64,000 nt of DNA from Echinometra lucunter (Eukaryota > Echinodermata > Echinoidea > Camarodonta > Echinometridae), in NCBI GenBank assembly GCA_029962745.1, contig CM057157.1, positions 32,345,828-32,409,827 on the forward strand, written 5' to 3'. Position numbers and translations under genes: made by a program. This document shows, piece after piece, positions 36,846 through 49,326 of this stretch; within the stretch, counting starts at the first letter, position 1, and every line of letters begins with the position of its first letter. The notes under the pieces are model-generated. The model made no database searches. It saw nothing but the letters and a program-made list of their open reading frames with translations, and was not told the origin of the DNA.

Positions 36846-37320
36846 GCAGTAGTCAATTCTCCAAGATGGCTGCCAAGATGGCTGACATAAACAAAAATAG
36901 CAAATCACAAAGTATATACAAATAACCAATAGGATAAGAGAGTGAAAGTCATGTGTCCAGCAAGTTGAGGTCTAGTTGGGTAGTCATGAAAGAGAGGGAG
37001 AGAGAGAAAGAGAGAGTGGTGCCATAGCAGGCAAGGCTAATTAGGTAAGAATGAATAGGGGGCGTGGCGTGGCAACAAGGGTAAAAAAAAAAGTGGAGTA
37101 TATATTCCTAACAATAATGATAAATGTCAGATTGTTTTGCTTTTTGGCAATGTATGTTTACTTTTATGCCATTATTAGACAACTCCTGCTTACCAAGAAG
37201 TATTTTTCATCCTTTTACTATAGCATATACTGCTGCCACACCTAACTTTAGGTGTTATTCCGTAAAACTTGCGAAATTTCCACGCTTTGCGCAGAGTGGG
37301 CACCGTGTGTGGATTTTTTT

Positions 37321-37497
37321 CTAGTGAGAAGTAGTAGTCGTAGCAGTAGTAGTAGCAGTAGCAGTAGTAGTAGCAGTAGTAGTAGCAGTAGTAGTAGCAG
37401 TAGTAGTAGCAGTAGTAGTAGTAGCAGTAGTAGTAGCAGTAGCAGTCGTAGTAGTAGCAGTAGCAGTACTAGTAGTAATAGTAGTAGTATTAGATGA
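37321..37497. repeat. (AGT/AGC)n trinucleotide array
   Basis: About 55 AGT/AGC repeats give an all-serine frame on the plus strand. The frame begins in ordinary AT-rich DNA without start context or splice sites, so the polyserine frame is an artefact of the simple repeat. Confidence 0.9.
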
Positions 37498-37499
37498 CT

Positions 37500-38420
37500 A
37501 GTAGTATGGGTTGCTAAACTTCAAGTTTCGAGTGTTTGAGTTTCAAATTCCAATGTTAAAGTACATGCACATTCAAAGAAAATCACAGATATGGAAAATA
37601 ATGTGTCACAGGAAACTGGCAAGTTAGCAGATAGCAGTCATATTAGTTTAGGTCAACTACGTATCAGGTAATTAAAAAGTAATACAAATAAAACTACCTC
37701 TCAGCATGTGATTCACTAGAAATGTAACAATGTTTTAATGACATCAATGAATGGAACAATCCTGTCTAAGCAGACGACGTCCCATAAAGAATGAACATAA
37801 CTGCAGTGCAGTTATTTGCCAAATTATAAAGAATTTTGTGTACTCAAACGTGCCCATATTTCACACCATTCCAAAATGGAAATGAAACAGATTCTGATTA
37901 CTGATACATGTATCTTTTGTTGTAAATATACGTGATGAGGGTTAATGAACAATCAAAGAAACTACACTTTGATTGCAAGGATGACTGCAAGGACGGTATT
38001 TATCCCTCTTTCAACGCCGAACGCACAGCAGTACATGCAGCTGTACATGCAATGGCATCTACATGTATTTCAATTTGTAAGCAAATTATTCCTTTATTCT
38101 TGCAATGCTTCAATTTTCATCCAAATAAACCCACGCACGGGGTTTAGAGTGAAGGGATAGATTAAATGTGTGAGGTGTTATGGGACATCGTCTGCTTGTG
38201 CAATAATCATCCATCCTTTGACATCACACACCTGAGCAACTATCAGAGAGCTACATGTATTCAGGTGCTATGTCAGGACTGTATTTCAGCAGTTTGTAAT
38301 TGTTAATAATCATATCTTTGAATGTTTCCAAGTGTTGAATTATGTCATACTTGTCCTGTCTAAGCTTCACCTCTGCAATAATGAAAATTAAATCAGTTTT
38401 AAAAATCAATGAATATTCAC
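37500..38420. other. No feature recognised
   Basis: AT-rich DNA without supported exons. Confidence 0.3.
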
Positions 38421-38423
38421 TTT

Positions 38424-38806
38424 AAATTTCTAGTGGCCAATAATTGATAAAAGTTCATGTTAGCTCTACTTCATGCAATCACTTCTTCATAAAAATCTCA
38501 AAAGAACCATCACTGAATAAACAAATTTTGATGAATTGTATGAAAATCCACAAGAAAAAAAATGGTAATAACAGCAGTGTTTTCTGTTTTCTGTTTTGTT
38601 TTTATTTTGTTTTAACTTCTACTTTCTTTTAAAATCAGGAACCTCGGGAAGTGCAGACTCCCTAGGTTTAGTGGTTTTACTAGCAGTTGTAATTCAGCAA
38701 ACCATTTTTTTTTTCCAGTGTTGGTTCTTTTGAGATTTTTATGAAGAAGTGATTACGTGAAGCAGAGCTAACATGGACTTTTACCAATTATGGGCCACTA
38801 GAAATT
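38424..38806. mobile_element. Inverted-repeat element with about 90-bp arms
   Basis: 38424-38516 (from AAATTTCTAGTGGCC to AAAGAACCATCACTG) is matched in inverse by 38716-38806 at about 90 percent by eye, around a spacer of about 200 bp. Non-coding, MITE-like; no target duplication found. Confidence 0.65.
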
Positions 38807-38809
38807 CAA

Positions 38810-39781
38810 AATTTGAATTTGAAATTCAAAGCAATAATACGTACATGTAAAAACCTGCTAAAAAGGTAACAGTTCAAAGTGTCAACTTTTGTTATTGCTA
38901 TGAATATAGCAGTATCAAATTTTGTGATTGAATTGTGAAAGTGTGTACAGCATTTAATACTGGCAGCAAAAATATCTAAAAATTGGGCAAGAAAAAGTTA
39001 GTTTTCGAAATGGAAATTTAACTTTTAAATTAACAACTTTAAAATTTACAACTTTGTAATTGAATTGGAACTGTACGGCAATAACAGTACAAAATTTTAT
39101 GATTGTATTGTGAAAACAGTGTACAGCCCTTTGAGAGAATATCACTTCACATAAAAAGAAAAGAATTATTATTTCACAGAAATATCAGCAAACATTCTCA
39201 ATTTGTTAAGCTTACCAAGAATTTGTGAAACTTACATGTACTAGGCCAAATTTTTCTTTTTTCAGATCTTAAAATCCATCAATATGAAAGAACATGAATC
39301 TGGATAACACCATTCTTTATTTCATACAGTGAAATGAAATGAGAGGCACCAAAAAACAGACTTTCTGAAGTTCTGAATGAAGGAAGCCTATCTAGCAGGA
39401 AATTACAAGATTGTTTGGCTAGAAGAAAGCAACCTACTAGGTACAGACCAATCACACACAATGAAAGCACATTCCATGAAAAATTAACCTGGAATTCAAC
39501 TGAGCTATATTTGAATCAGGAATTAATCCCAGTCAAGAGAACCAGTAGGAGTTTGAGTCCTCTACAATGCATAGTCAAAGTTTACTATAATTCTACCTAA
39601 TTTGTTGTACATGTACTGAAGGTCTAAATGAGCTTCTAATTGACAGAACTAAAAACTCCTTTGTCAAAATTTCAGAATCTGCTATAATGTGGGGGTTTTT
39701 TTTTCTGTGACTGATGATCACGTCAAGAATTTTAAATTAAGCTATTCGGTTAAAAAGTAAAAATTGTCTAATTATCCAAAT
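38810..39781. other. No supported gene; two approximate direct repeats
   Basis: Segments around 38895-38960 and 39068-39130 share GCAATAACAGTA-like and TTTGTGATTGAATTGTGAAA words. The plus frame 39341-39597 is open for about 85 codons with a protein-like composition (HNESTFHEKLTWNSTELY), but it lacks a start and a donor. Confidence 0.25.
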
Positions 39782-39785
39782 TTAA

Positions 39786-40302
39786 AGGCTAATGCAATCC
39801 AGGGCTGCGTTTCACGAAACATCACAAGTCTAAGTTCATGGACATCACATTGAAACGCATGTTAATGCTACAACACGCTTTTCAGTGGGATGTCTGAGAA
39901 GTTAGACTTACAGTATGACGCTTTCGTAAAATGCATCCCATGCATCAGTGTGCTCTTACTAATGAATAAAGATGACCAAGAAGAGTAAACAGTGAAAGTT
40001 TGAGTAAAATCAGACGATCTGTTCAAGAGTTATGAATTTTGAAAGTTTCAGGAAATCCCTATTATGGGGATCCTTGAGTTGGCAACTTTGCCAGCATCTG
40101 CGATGTCATCGTGAACAACTCTTAATTCATTTTGTACATAAGTTCTTATAAAGATTGATTTATATGAAATTTCAAGTCAGGAATCAACATAATTCTTCCC
40201 CAAATGCTTGTAGAATTGATATAGCCATGTCATACTCAAACAATAAACCAAGAGAATTTTTATTTTTCTTGAAAATAAGGAAAATGTTAAATTCTGTTTA
40301 AA
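39786..40302. mobile_element. TTAA MITE (AGG.GAATGCAACCCAG family), truncated copy
   Basis: TTAA at 39782-39785 is followed by AGGCTAATGCAATCCAG, a diverged form of the terminus AGGAGAATGCAACCCAG in the complete copy at 58021-58602. The bodies match from GATGACCAAGAAGAGTAAAC onward. The right third is missing. A smaller MITE at 39802-39939 sits inside it. Confidence 0.7.
39802..39939. mobile_element. Small MITE nested inside another MITE
   Basis: GGGCTGCGTTTCACGAAA at the left and TTTCGTAAAATGCATCCC at the right are inverted. The inner blocks CAAGTCTAAGTT and AAGTTAGACTT continue the palindrome. The intact relative at 58036 reads CCAGGAATCAGTG with nothing between, which gives an empty-site comparison for this insertion. 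Confidence 0.7.
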
Positions 40303-43300
40303 ACATTTGAATGTGAATTTGAATTTGAATTTGTCAGGGCATCAATCCATTTCATATGGGGGGGGGGGGGGGGGGGGGGGGGGAGGGCATACACACTCAC
40401 ACACATAAAAAAGGTCCTCCTCGGCTTCAAATTGGGGGAGAGGGGCATACACATCAAAAAAAAATGCTGACAAGAAAAAACAACTGTCTCCTGCTTAATC
40501 TTTATTTTATTTTTCTTTTTTTTTTTTTTTTTTTTTGGGGGGGGGGGGTACATATTCTATTGTGTCCCCACTCTTAATATTTTGGGGGACATGCCCCTGC
40601 TCCCCCCCCCCCCACCAACCGATATAAGCCCATGTGTATGGCTACAATGTGTTGTACATGTATAAAGAGTTAACTTTTAGCCAGATTTCTAGAATTTTAC
40701 ATTTCTATGGCAGCTGGCCATTTCTTGAAAAACTCAAAATTCTATATCTATTTGGAATTGGAAAAACACCTCCTGTCTTCCCCAGCTCAGGCATTTTTGC
40801 AGCCAAAAGCATGTACTACAACATCTTTGCATCCTTTCAATCATGCAAGAAATGTGCACTGCAAAATTACATTGTAATACTCAATCTACAATGTATGTAC
40901 AAGTGTTACATTCACAGTCGCAACTCAAAAACAGTCCTCTGCAGGTACTTCGCAGTGGCCAGATTTACATGTAAGCCATGAAAATGGCAATCCCCACAGT
41001 AGTAACAGACGATGCAATATCACTGAATCAGAAGGCCTGAATGAGCTGATTTTCTTTTACATGATTATAATGCTGAAATTTCTTATAATTTTCATTCTTC
41101 TTTAACTCATTCATGTCTGTTTCCAAAATGTATCAATCTGAGGATTCGTTCCTTTGTCAGTGCTACAAAATGAAAATCAACAATTGAATACAGTTCAATA
41201 ATGGTTCAATAACATGACAGGACTTCATGAGGCCTATGTGTACATCATGTTTTTCTTCAGGGAAACATACATGTAAAATTCAGCCAAAAATAGAGTCGTT
41301 GAATTCATTCTACAAACTACATATACATGTACATACATTGTAATCTGATCAAAGCTTAATAATTTACCAGTTAATAACTTTGCTTTGTTATCTTTCCTCT
41401 CTCTTTTCTTCTCAAATTTTGCCGTTTATTTTCTCTACACTGGTAGGCAAAGATTTCCTATGTGAATGTAAACTGTCTAAAAATTATCTTTATTAACTAC
41501 AATGTATTTTGTTTATGTACATGTACTGCCAGTGGAGGCTAATTTTCTGTTTCTTAAAATATACATGTAGTTCTAGGAGAGTAAATGATGGTTCGAAAGA
41601 CATCTTACAAGCAATATCTCTTTACACTAGACAGGGATGTTATACACAGAGGACAACAGGAGGTCCAAGAAATGGAAGTTATAGCCCATATGACTCATCT
41701 TAGACTGACCTCATATAATGTACGTCATGAGATGAAAAAATACGTTTCTAGAACACAGAGTGCAGTATGTATACTGTATTGAGGTACAGTGTACACTACT
41801 ACTAGTTCTCTATGTAACATCAGACTGAGTGAATTCTGTCAACTTTAAAGGAAAATTGCAAAATTTTGTGAGAAAGTCTTTGAGAAGTTTGTTTTATAGG
41901 CATGTTGCGCCTATTCTTTTATTGCTGAAAATGTACCACAGGTTCAAAACTTTCTTATATTCTTCAAGCCTTCTGAAAGTCTGCTCACTGGCATCACTAT
42001 AATAGTGTACTAGGTAAGAATGGGATTGTTTACACCCTGCAAACAATTTACTTTCCACATGAATGACCACAATCTGGCACACTAAATGGATGCCAAATAG
42101 ATCCTGAGCATGTTAAAAAAAAAAAAAAAAAGACCCTAGATAGAGTCTGAAAAGATCAACGAAAACATTTGAGTGATTGTTCTGGAGTGAGCCTTCTTGT
42201 ATCCCTTGACCAATTCTTGTCAAGTTGACTGCACATACCTGTACACAATCGCAGAGGATATTTAGACATCTAAAGTACATGTATATATGGTCTAGATCTT
42301 CATTTTGTGTCTAATCTACCGGTATGTTATATCTACATGTACGTGAATCAATCTATCAGTAACTTAAAGCTATCATGATCATGGAAAATGCAAGAAAAGT
42401 GGCGCAAAGGGGAGTATTGGTACCGAGAGCTGTGCAAATCTATATGACTGCCGTCCTCTACAGTTGATGATCACAGTAAATCACTGAAATAATCCATCAA
42501 ATTTTTGAGAAATATTTGCTTTTTATCTCAAGGGTGATAAAATATCTTATTTCCATCAAATTCCTTCAACTGGATCTCAATTATCTTGATCAAGTGAAAT
42601 TCCCAATTTTTAAATTTTTTTGTTCTGTTTTGTTTTGATCATCACTCTTGCTCTCCTGGCTCACGCTTGAGTTAGCAAAGACTACATTTGCCTATTGTCA
42701 GTACTCAGCAATTTCTCCTTATAGACCTCTCTAGGCCTACATGGGTACAAGGTTATCTAATATTACCTTGCATTTGTGTAAGTGGGAAAGTGGGAGATTA
42801 AAAAAACAAGTTAACAAACATTACACTGAAGGTGTCCAAATTTCATCATACTATAATTAGTCTACTTTCAAATTTCTCAACAATTTCACAATGTACATGA
42901 ATATTTTCAGTTTTGTTGCCCAAACAGCAACTTTGAGCAATTTGAATAATTTGCAGAAATACGTGAACACAGAATGTTTAACAGGCCTTAAATTTCAATA
43001 ATTTTAGGGCAAGGCCACTTTTCTGTAGGGCACATTCCTATATTACAGCATAAATGGGAAGAATTAGAAAGGGCACAAATAATCTCCAAGGCCAATGAGA
43101 GGGGCATTTAGGCCAATCAAAAGGGCATCCACGGCCATGGCCTTGGTGACCTTCGATTAATTTAAGCCCTGGTTTAAACTTCATGTCATTGTGAAACTGA
43201 ACTACATACTTCATGTCATTGTGCACTGATACAGAACTAAAGTGTTGTCCATCTCTTGAATTATGCAACTTGTGATAAACGGCATGACCTTATAGACACA

Positions 43301-43644
43301 ATCAGATATACAGTTTCCAATTCAATTGTACATTTTTGAGGTGTTATGTAATAAATACAAATATTGCAGTCATATAATGATGTACGTGCCCAGATTATTT
43401 TCACCCACTTCTATGTACATGTATGAATGCTACTTAAATATGACTAGAATATGGCTGCAGTAAACAACTTTTAAAAAAAGAAAAGAAAGTAAGCATACAT
43501 TAAGAATATATCCCCTTTAATTAGTACCATTCTTCATTAATACATTAATACATTGATACATTGATACATTGATACATTGATTACAATGTATACAATATAC
43601 CCTCTATTCTTAGTACCGTTCTTACATAACGTATTCATTGACTA
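40303..43644. other. About 3.3 kb without a supported gene
   Basis: Holds long G and T homopolymers (40359-40383, 40515-40550, C tract near 40601). A 65-codon frame at 41588-41782 (starting MMVRKTSYKQY) has a stop immediately upstream of its ATG but no other support. Otherwise AT-rich. Confidence 0.3.
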
Positions 43645-43648
43645 TTAA

Positions 43649-44057
43649 CCCATTCGTGACAGAGGGTCCACATTTTGTGGTTTGGCCTAATATCTTTTGA
43701 TGCAAAGCCCTAAAAATCATACCAAATACGTGAGCAGAAAGAGCAAAAAAATCTGCACATACTGTCCCCATTTTGGTTGCGTCAATATTCGGTGTTTGAT
43801 GCTGAAAATTTTTTAAAGGAAAATAAGCATTAAAATCCTTAAATTGGCAATGTTATAGAAAGTTTAAAATCACCATTTTCCCCTGCAAATTGGCAACTTT
43901 TTGACTTCTCATCATAATTTCTGTCAATTTATATTCATTTCAGATACATGACGTTTTATAAGAAAAATGTAGCAATAAAATAAATATGTTGGTGTTGCCA
44001 ATTTGAAGAATAAAAGCTGATCAAATTAGGTTTTAAATAATTCCTGTCACGAATGGG
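43649..44057 (-). mobile_element. TTAA MITE family CCCATTCGTGACAG, complete copy
   Basis: CCCATTCGTGACAG at the left and CTGTCACGAATGGG at the right are perfect inverses flanked by TTAA at 43645-43648 and 44058-44061. It is the reference copy for the elements at 26483-26890 and 44886-45228. 409 bp, non-coding. piggyBac-type elements start with CCC and duplicate TTAA, so that superfamily is the leading guess. Confidence 0.85.
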
Positions 44058-44173
44058 TTAAGTAAACAATCCTTTGTGAAGAATTTGACATTTCCTTGCT
44101 TTTAAGTACTAAACCTTGACCTGTAAATGCAAAAATATGTTTAAAATTCATAGAACGGTACACCCTACAAAAC

Positions 44174-44839
44174 ATACATGTATGGCAGAGTGACCTAACT
44201 TCGCGCAGGTCCAAACTTCGCGCACAGGGCCATATCTCAAAAACTAGAAAAGATTGTGAAAAACTGGTAGCACCAACGGAAAGAGCACCCTAAAATTACC
44301 CTGTTATTTATTTTCCTTTTGAAATTAGAGAAGGAATTTTGAAATTATGAACGAAAAATCGGCAAATTTGGCTGCGTTTTGCGTTCGTTCTGACAAAAAC
44401 TGGACTTGTCGACAAGGGTCTAGAATTCCTCTTTTCGAGAGACGATCTCATCAAAATTGTAAGTAAAATGTGGTATCAAATTATTCAGAGGCATTTTGTC
44501 TTCCTAGTAATGCAATTATTTTACCTTTTATGGATCTCTATTTTGTATTAATCACTTGAAAATTGGCGTGCGCGAAGTTAGGTCTCGTTATTTTTGTAAC
44601 ACTTTTTCCAGGTCCAGAGCGGTGCGATACGACATAGAATTTTGCGATCGCGATATCTCGGGAATTCGTCGTAAATAACATGTTCTTCTTGCGCCCATTT
44701 GAAATCTAAAACTTTGCTTTGCCTTTGGTGTCATTTAAATCAGAATAATTTTTGGTAAAAATTGAGGAATTATGGATCAAAAATTGCCTTCATTAAAAAA
44801 TTAAAATGTGCGCGAACTATGGTCACCCCATCATACATG
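44174..44839. mobile_element. Inverted-repeat element with CTTCGCGCA ends
   Basis: CATGTATGGCAGAGTGACC then TAACTTCGCGCA at the left mirrors TGCGCGAACTATGGTCACC then CCATCATACATG at the right. Related termini bound 54364-54735. Stretches such as GAAAATTGGCGTGCGCGAAG repeat the terminal word internally. It lies between two oppositely oriented CCCATTC MITEs. Confidence 0.6.
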
Positions 44840-44885
44840 TACATACATGTACGTCAGTGTACATGTACCTCGTTTCGTTTCATCA

Positions 44886-45228
44886 CACCACCATTTTTAT
44901 TTTATTGCTACATTTTTCTTATAAAACGTCATGTATCTGAAATGAATATAAATTGACAGAAATTATGATAAGTCAAAAAAGTTGCCAATTTGCAGGGGGA
45001 AACGGTGATTTTAAACTTTCTATCACATTGCCAATTTAAGGATTTTAATGCTTATTTTCCTTTGAAATATTTTCAGCATCAAACAACAAATATTGACGCA
45101 ACCGAAATGGGCACAGTAAATGTAGATTTTTTTGCTCTTTTTGCTCATGTATTTGGTATGATTTTTAGGGCTTTGCATCAAAAGATATTAGGCCAAACCA
45201 CAAAATGTGGACCTCTGTCACGAATGGG
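44886..45228 (+). mobile_element. TTAA MITE family CCCATTCGTGACAG, 5'-truncated copy
   Basis: Matches the last 340 bp of copy 1 (26483-26890). It ends CTGTCACGAATGGG with TTAA at 45229-45232. The left terminus is missing at the boundary with CATCACACCACC. Confidence 0.75.
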
Positions 45229-45383
45229 TTAAGTCAGGGTCAAGCTAATTTAACTGTAACTTAGGCCTAGAGTCTACATGTAATTAAACTTGTTAGTTAA
45301 CTTGTAATTTTAGCATGTTTAGAAGTCAACTTAATTTTAGCAACAATAAATGTGATTAACTACATTGTGATGATCATACTTAC

Positions 45384-45488
45384 ATCTGCAATCCCATAAT
45401 TCCCAAAACTGGCATCCAAGTCCGGATCTGCTTTGCTATTCCGATTCTTTTTCTTTGATCCTGCAAACAGTTTTTTACTCACAGACAT
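45384..45488 (-). CDS. Gene B, start exon (35 codons), unknown product
   Basis: On the minus strand the ATG at 45488-45486 opens MSVSKKLFAGSKKKNR, then DPDLDASFGNYGIAD, and the exon ends in the consensus donor GTAAGT in phase 0. An in-frame TAA lies 16 codons upstream. The N-terminus is strongly basic (SKKKNRNSK) and then acidic, with no signal peptide; a cytosolic or nuclear protein is likely, but the family is unknown to me. A short uORF (ATG at 45502, eight codons including its stop TGA at 45479-45481) overlaps the start out of frame, which could dampen translation. Downstream exons, at lower coordinates, were not identified in the next 33 kb. Confidence 0.6.
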
Positions 45489-46237
45489 GATGAACTTTGC
45501 ATGAAGGTCAACCTGCCTCACATAATCAGCCTCTTACTCACTGTTGACATCCCTCGGCTCAGGCATTCATGTCCCTAGGCCTAGGCTATAGGCTAACCCT
45601 AGCGCGAGGGTATCGTATATAGCCTATTATAGCCTACTAAAGTTGAGAGAGATCCAACTAAAGTAAAACCCTAACAGTTAGCACTGTGTAGGAGAGTTCA
45701 GATCTATTGATGCAAACGATCGAAAGTGACTATCAAAGAATCATCTTCGGAATGAAGATGGTCTAACTGTTACAAGTCTGAATAAAGTTGGACAGAGTTA
45801 GCCAGGCTCCAAAAATTACTTTGACTTTGTCTTAGGCTTAGCCTAGGAAACAAAAACAGCTTCAGACTTCAGTTCAAAAAAGCTCCAGGAGTCCGAACAC
45901 AGTACACAACTTCAGTCTTCACGTGTCCCTTTTCTTCCAAAAGTTAACGTTAACACTGCCACTAGTGTCAGTAAAGTCGACGGTTCTTTTGATGCTGGGT
46001 AGGGTAGGGGCCCAGGTGACGGTGTGCACAGAAGAACAGTCAAGCATTCAAGTACATTTTGTTTTTGTTTTTGTTTGTTTTTTTTTTTGGGGGGGGGGGG
46101 TGGTTATGCTGGTTTATCAAGCATCTATTTGAGCAGCTCGCTGACCGAACGTACGTACGGCCGTACGTGGATCTATCTTCTTGCTGCTCCGTACGTATAT
46201 CGTGGCGGCCGCTTCTTGGCGCGCGCGGCTAGGATCC
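45489..46237 (-). promoter_or_regulatory. Presumed 5' UTR and promoter region of gene B
   Basis: Lies immediately 5' of the gene B start. It is repeat-poor up to the G tract at 46091-46100 and carries repeated TAGGCTTAG / TAGCCTA words near 45580-45640 and 45830-45845. No TATA box is evident. The foldback element starting at 46244 marks its outer edge. The assignment rests on position only. Confidence 0.3.
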
Positions 46238-47560
46238 CGTTCATATGGTTGGCCGTTCCCGCCAAAACGCATACCAAAACCATACGCGTGCAAGTCAGAA
46301 CGTACGCATGGTTCTTTCATAACGTACGCGTGGATCTGTCATAACGTACGTATGGTCTTGACAGAACGTACGTATGGACATTTTCTATTATACTTCTATG
46401 ACATTCTTAACGTACGTATGGTTTTGGCATAACGTACGCGTGGTTCTGTCATTACGTACGCGTGGTTCTGTCATTACATACGCGTGGTTCCCGGAAAAAT
46501 AATCAACTCATAGACCAAACCACGCGTACGTAATGACAGAAGCACGCGTACGTTATGCCAAAACAACGCGTACGTAATGACAGAAGCACGCGTACGTTAT
46601 GCCAAAACAACGCGTATGTAATGACAGAAACACGCGTACGTTATGCCATAACCATGCTTGCGTAATGACAAGACCACGCGTACGTAATTCAGTACATTTC
46701 AGTACAACAGTCGTACAACCAATGAGAAAGCTTGTTGTATAATTGAACGTATGAAGCTGAATTCGATCCCGCCATTCTTTCAATTGCCTTGTAAAGTTGT
46801 ATACTGCACCTCTCTAACAGTTAACTTGACTTGGATTGCATGTAGTTAGGTTGGTGACACGACATTTGCTCCGGCGACATTTGCTCCTCCGACAACTGCT
46901 CCGATAATGGCGACAAGTGCTCCGCGACAAGTGCTCCGCGACAAGTGCTCCGCCGACATATGCTCCGCCGACATATGCTCCGCCGACATTTGCTCCGCCG
47001 ACAATTGCTCCGGCGACATTTGCTCCGGCGACATTTGCTCCGCCGAATTATGCTAAAAAACGACATTTGCTCCGGCGACATTTGCTCCGCCGAATTATGC
47101 TAAAAAACGACATTTGCTCCGCCGACATTTGCTCCGCCGAATTATGCTAAAAAACGACATTTGCTCCGCCGACGTATGTTCCGCGGAATTATGCTAAAAA
47201 ACGACATTTGCTCCGCCAATATTTGCTCCGCCGAATTATGCTTAAAAACGACATTTGCTCCGCCGACGTATGTTCCGCCGAATTATGCTAAAAAACGACA
47301 TTTTGCTCCGCCGGCATTTGCTCCGCCGAATTATGCTTAAAAACGACATTTGCTCCGCCGACGTATGTTCCGCCGAATTATGCTAAAAACGACATTTGCT
47401 CCGCCGACGTATGTTCCGCCGAATTATGCTATAAACGACGACATTTGCTCCGACGACGTATGCTCCGCCGACATATGCTCCGCCGAATTATTTCGACAAT
47501 AAAGTAACAACTGCCCCACCGACATATTTCTGCCAAATTAATTCCGAAGACACTACACTT

Positions 47561-49326
47561 GAACTGGTGACAATACTGCTCCATCGATGCCACAAAATGA
47601 AATGCGAGAGCATACTCTTTGACGTAGCCAAGAATTTTCAACAACGGGAGAGGGAGGCAAGGCGAGGGAGCGAAGCGACGGAGGGGGGAAGCTGTTAGAG
47701 AGGGTTATTCCCCCTTCCACGGTAGGAAGATTTAAAAAAAAAATCGTGTAAAATTCGTGTAAAAATGCAGTATTAGGGGAAACTGATATGAGAAGTGGCA
47801 TATAACGGGGGGGGGGGGGGGGGGCATGGCGGGGTATTCCCAACCCACGGTAGAGAGATTCTTTGTAAATTCGCGCATAAAAACAGTACTTCTTGCACAC
47901 TAAAAATCAGCATAAGGAGTGACTTACATGAGAAGTGGCAGTTCTAGAACAACTCTCCTGGAGGACAAGCCCATCCCCCCCCCCCGCCCCCGAAGACAAC
48001 TTCCCCGGAGGACGGGTCCCTCAGAGGACATTTCCTTCGGAGGATGGCTCCCACGATGACAGCTCCTGGGGAACACAATACCCCCGAGGACGAGCTTCCC
48101 GGAGGAAAACTGATTTCAATCAACACATCAATTCTAGTGATAAATAAATTTACGTTCCATTTTCTTTAGAACTTTCACCTTTTTGTTTATTTTTTAAAAA
48201 TGCTCTGCTTCAATAGAAAAACATCCCTTTTTTGCTAGAATAGAATTGCCCTACATTTAAGGTTGAAAGTTCAATGTTTATGTATTTCTACAGTATATTT
48301 CTTTTTTTTTTCACATTAAACATCAAATGCGCAAGATCATGAAACAGATTACCCTTAAAATAGATATATCAAATAAATAAAGTTAATGATTAAGATATAG
48401 GAGTTTCAGTGAAATTAGGCAATGTAAGTTAATGAAAGAGGAAGAGACTATTTAATGATGATTAGACCTAAATGCTCGAAGCAATTGCATCCGTTACATA
48501 TTCTGTTGAGTTTACGTTATTACACGAAATCAGGGTCAAGATGGGGTATTACGTGGGTAGATGTGTTTAAAGGAAAATTGTACTTTTGTACTTTTCTACC
48601 AGTGCCTCTGAAGATGAGCAAATGAATGAAGTGATGTACTCCACACATTAAAAAAAAAAATAAGAAGAAATATGACAACGTATTCTCAAAGTGGGATGAA
48701 GCGTCTATCTTATTTATAATGTGTCTATGATATTATCTCACCATGCTGACTGTGGGATAAAATTATTCCTTAACTTAATCTAAATTCTCTTCCACACGTT
48801 CTATTTCTTGTCGAACCTTCCGTTTCGAATATACATTTGAATTTATGTTTCTTATGTTGCACAATTTCATTAATCAAGAACTTATGTGCTGGAAGACTTA
48901 ATCATTTTCGGAGAAAAATGCGTGTAGTAGGCTCTCATTAAAGGATTAACGCACAACAAATTTCTAGAAGTCGAAAAGTTGCAATTTGATAACCTTATAA
49001 AGAGTAGACTCAAAGAAAAAGAACAAGTGGAAATCTTTATTATCCTCATTAAAGGATTGCTTTTCTTTTCTTTTCTTTTTGTTTTGCATCGACATTAGCA
49101 CCAGTGTCGTATATTCAGTGGCGTAATGAGCCAAAATATTTGGGGGGCCTCAATCTTTGCGAGGAGCGAAGCGACCAAACCTGAGGGAGTGTAGCGACCG
49201 AGCCGGGGTACCCCCCCCCCCCCCCCCTCCCTTCACGATACGGAGCTTTTTCATTTTTTCGACTTAAATTTGCAATAACTTGAGTTCTGTTCAATTTTTA
49301 TTTCTCTCATTTCCAACAAAGGGATT
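47561..49326. other. Interior of the large foldback; no gene seen
   Basis: G-rich and GCGAAGCGA-containing DNA (47640-47700), a G tract near 47810-47823, and at 47945-48115 a degenerate run of GGAGGAC-type words resembling a decayed version of the 15-bp array. From 48120 to 49080 it is plain AT-rich DNA. Confidence 0.4.

Noticed and set aside
37252..37497. Polyserine protein
   Set aside because: Simple AGT/AGC trinucleotide array without splice sites or start context.
39341..39597. 85-codon plus-strand frame with protein-like composition
   Set aside because: A TGA follows the only good acceptor, there is no ATG, and no donor is seen.
41588..41782. 65-codon ORF starting MMVRKTSYKQY
   Set aside because: Has a start and a stop but no promoter, splice or family evidence; length is within chance for this window.
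46024..46432. Overlapping frames across the 22-bp array
   Set aside because: Produced by the tandem units; both strands are equally open.
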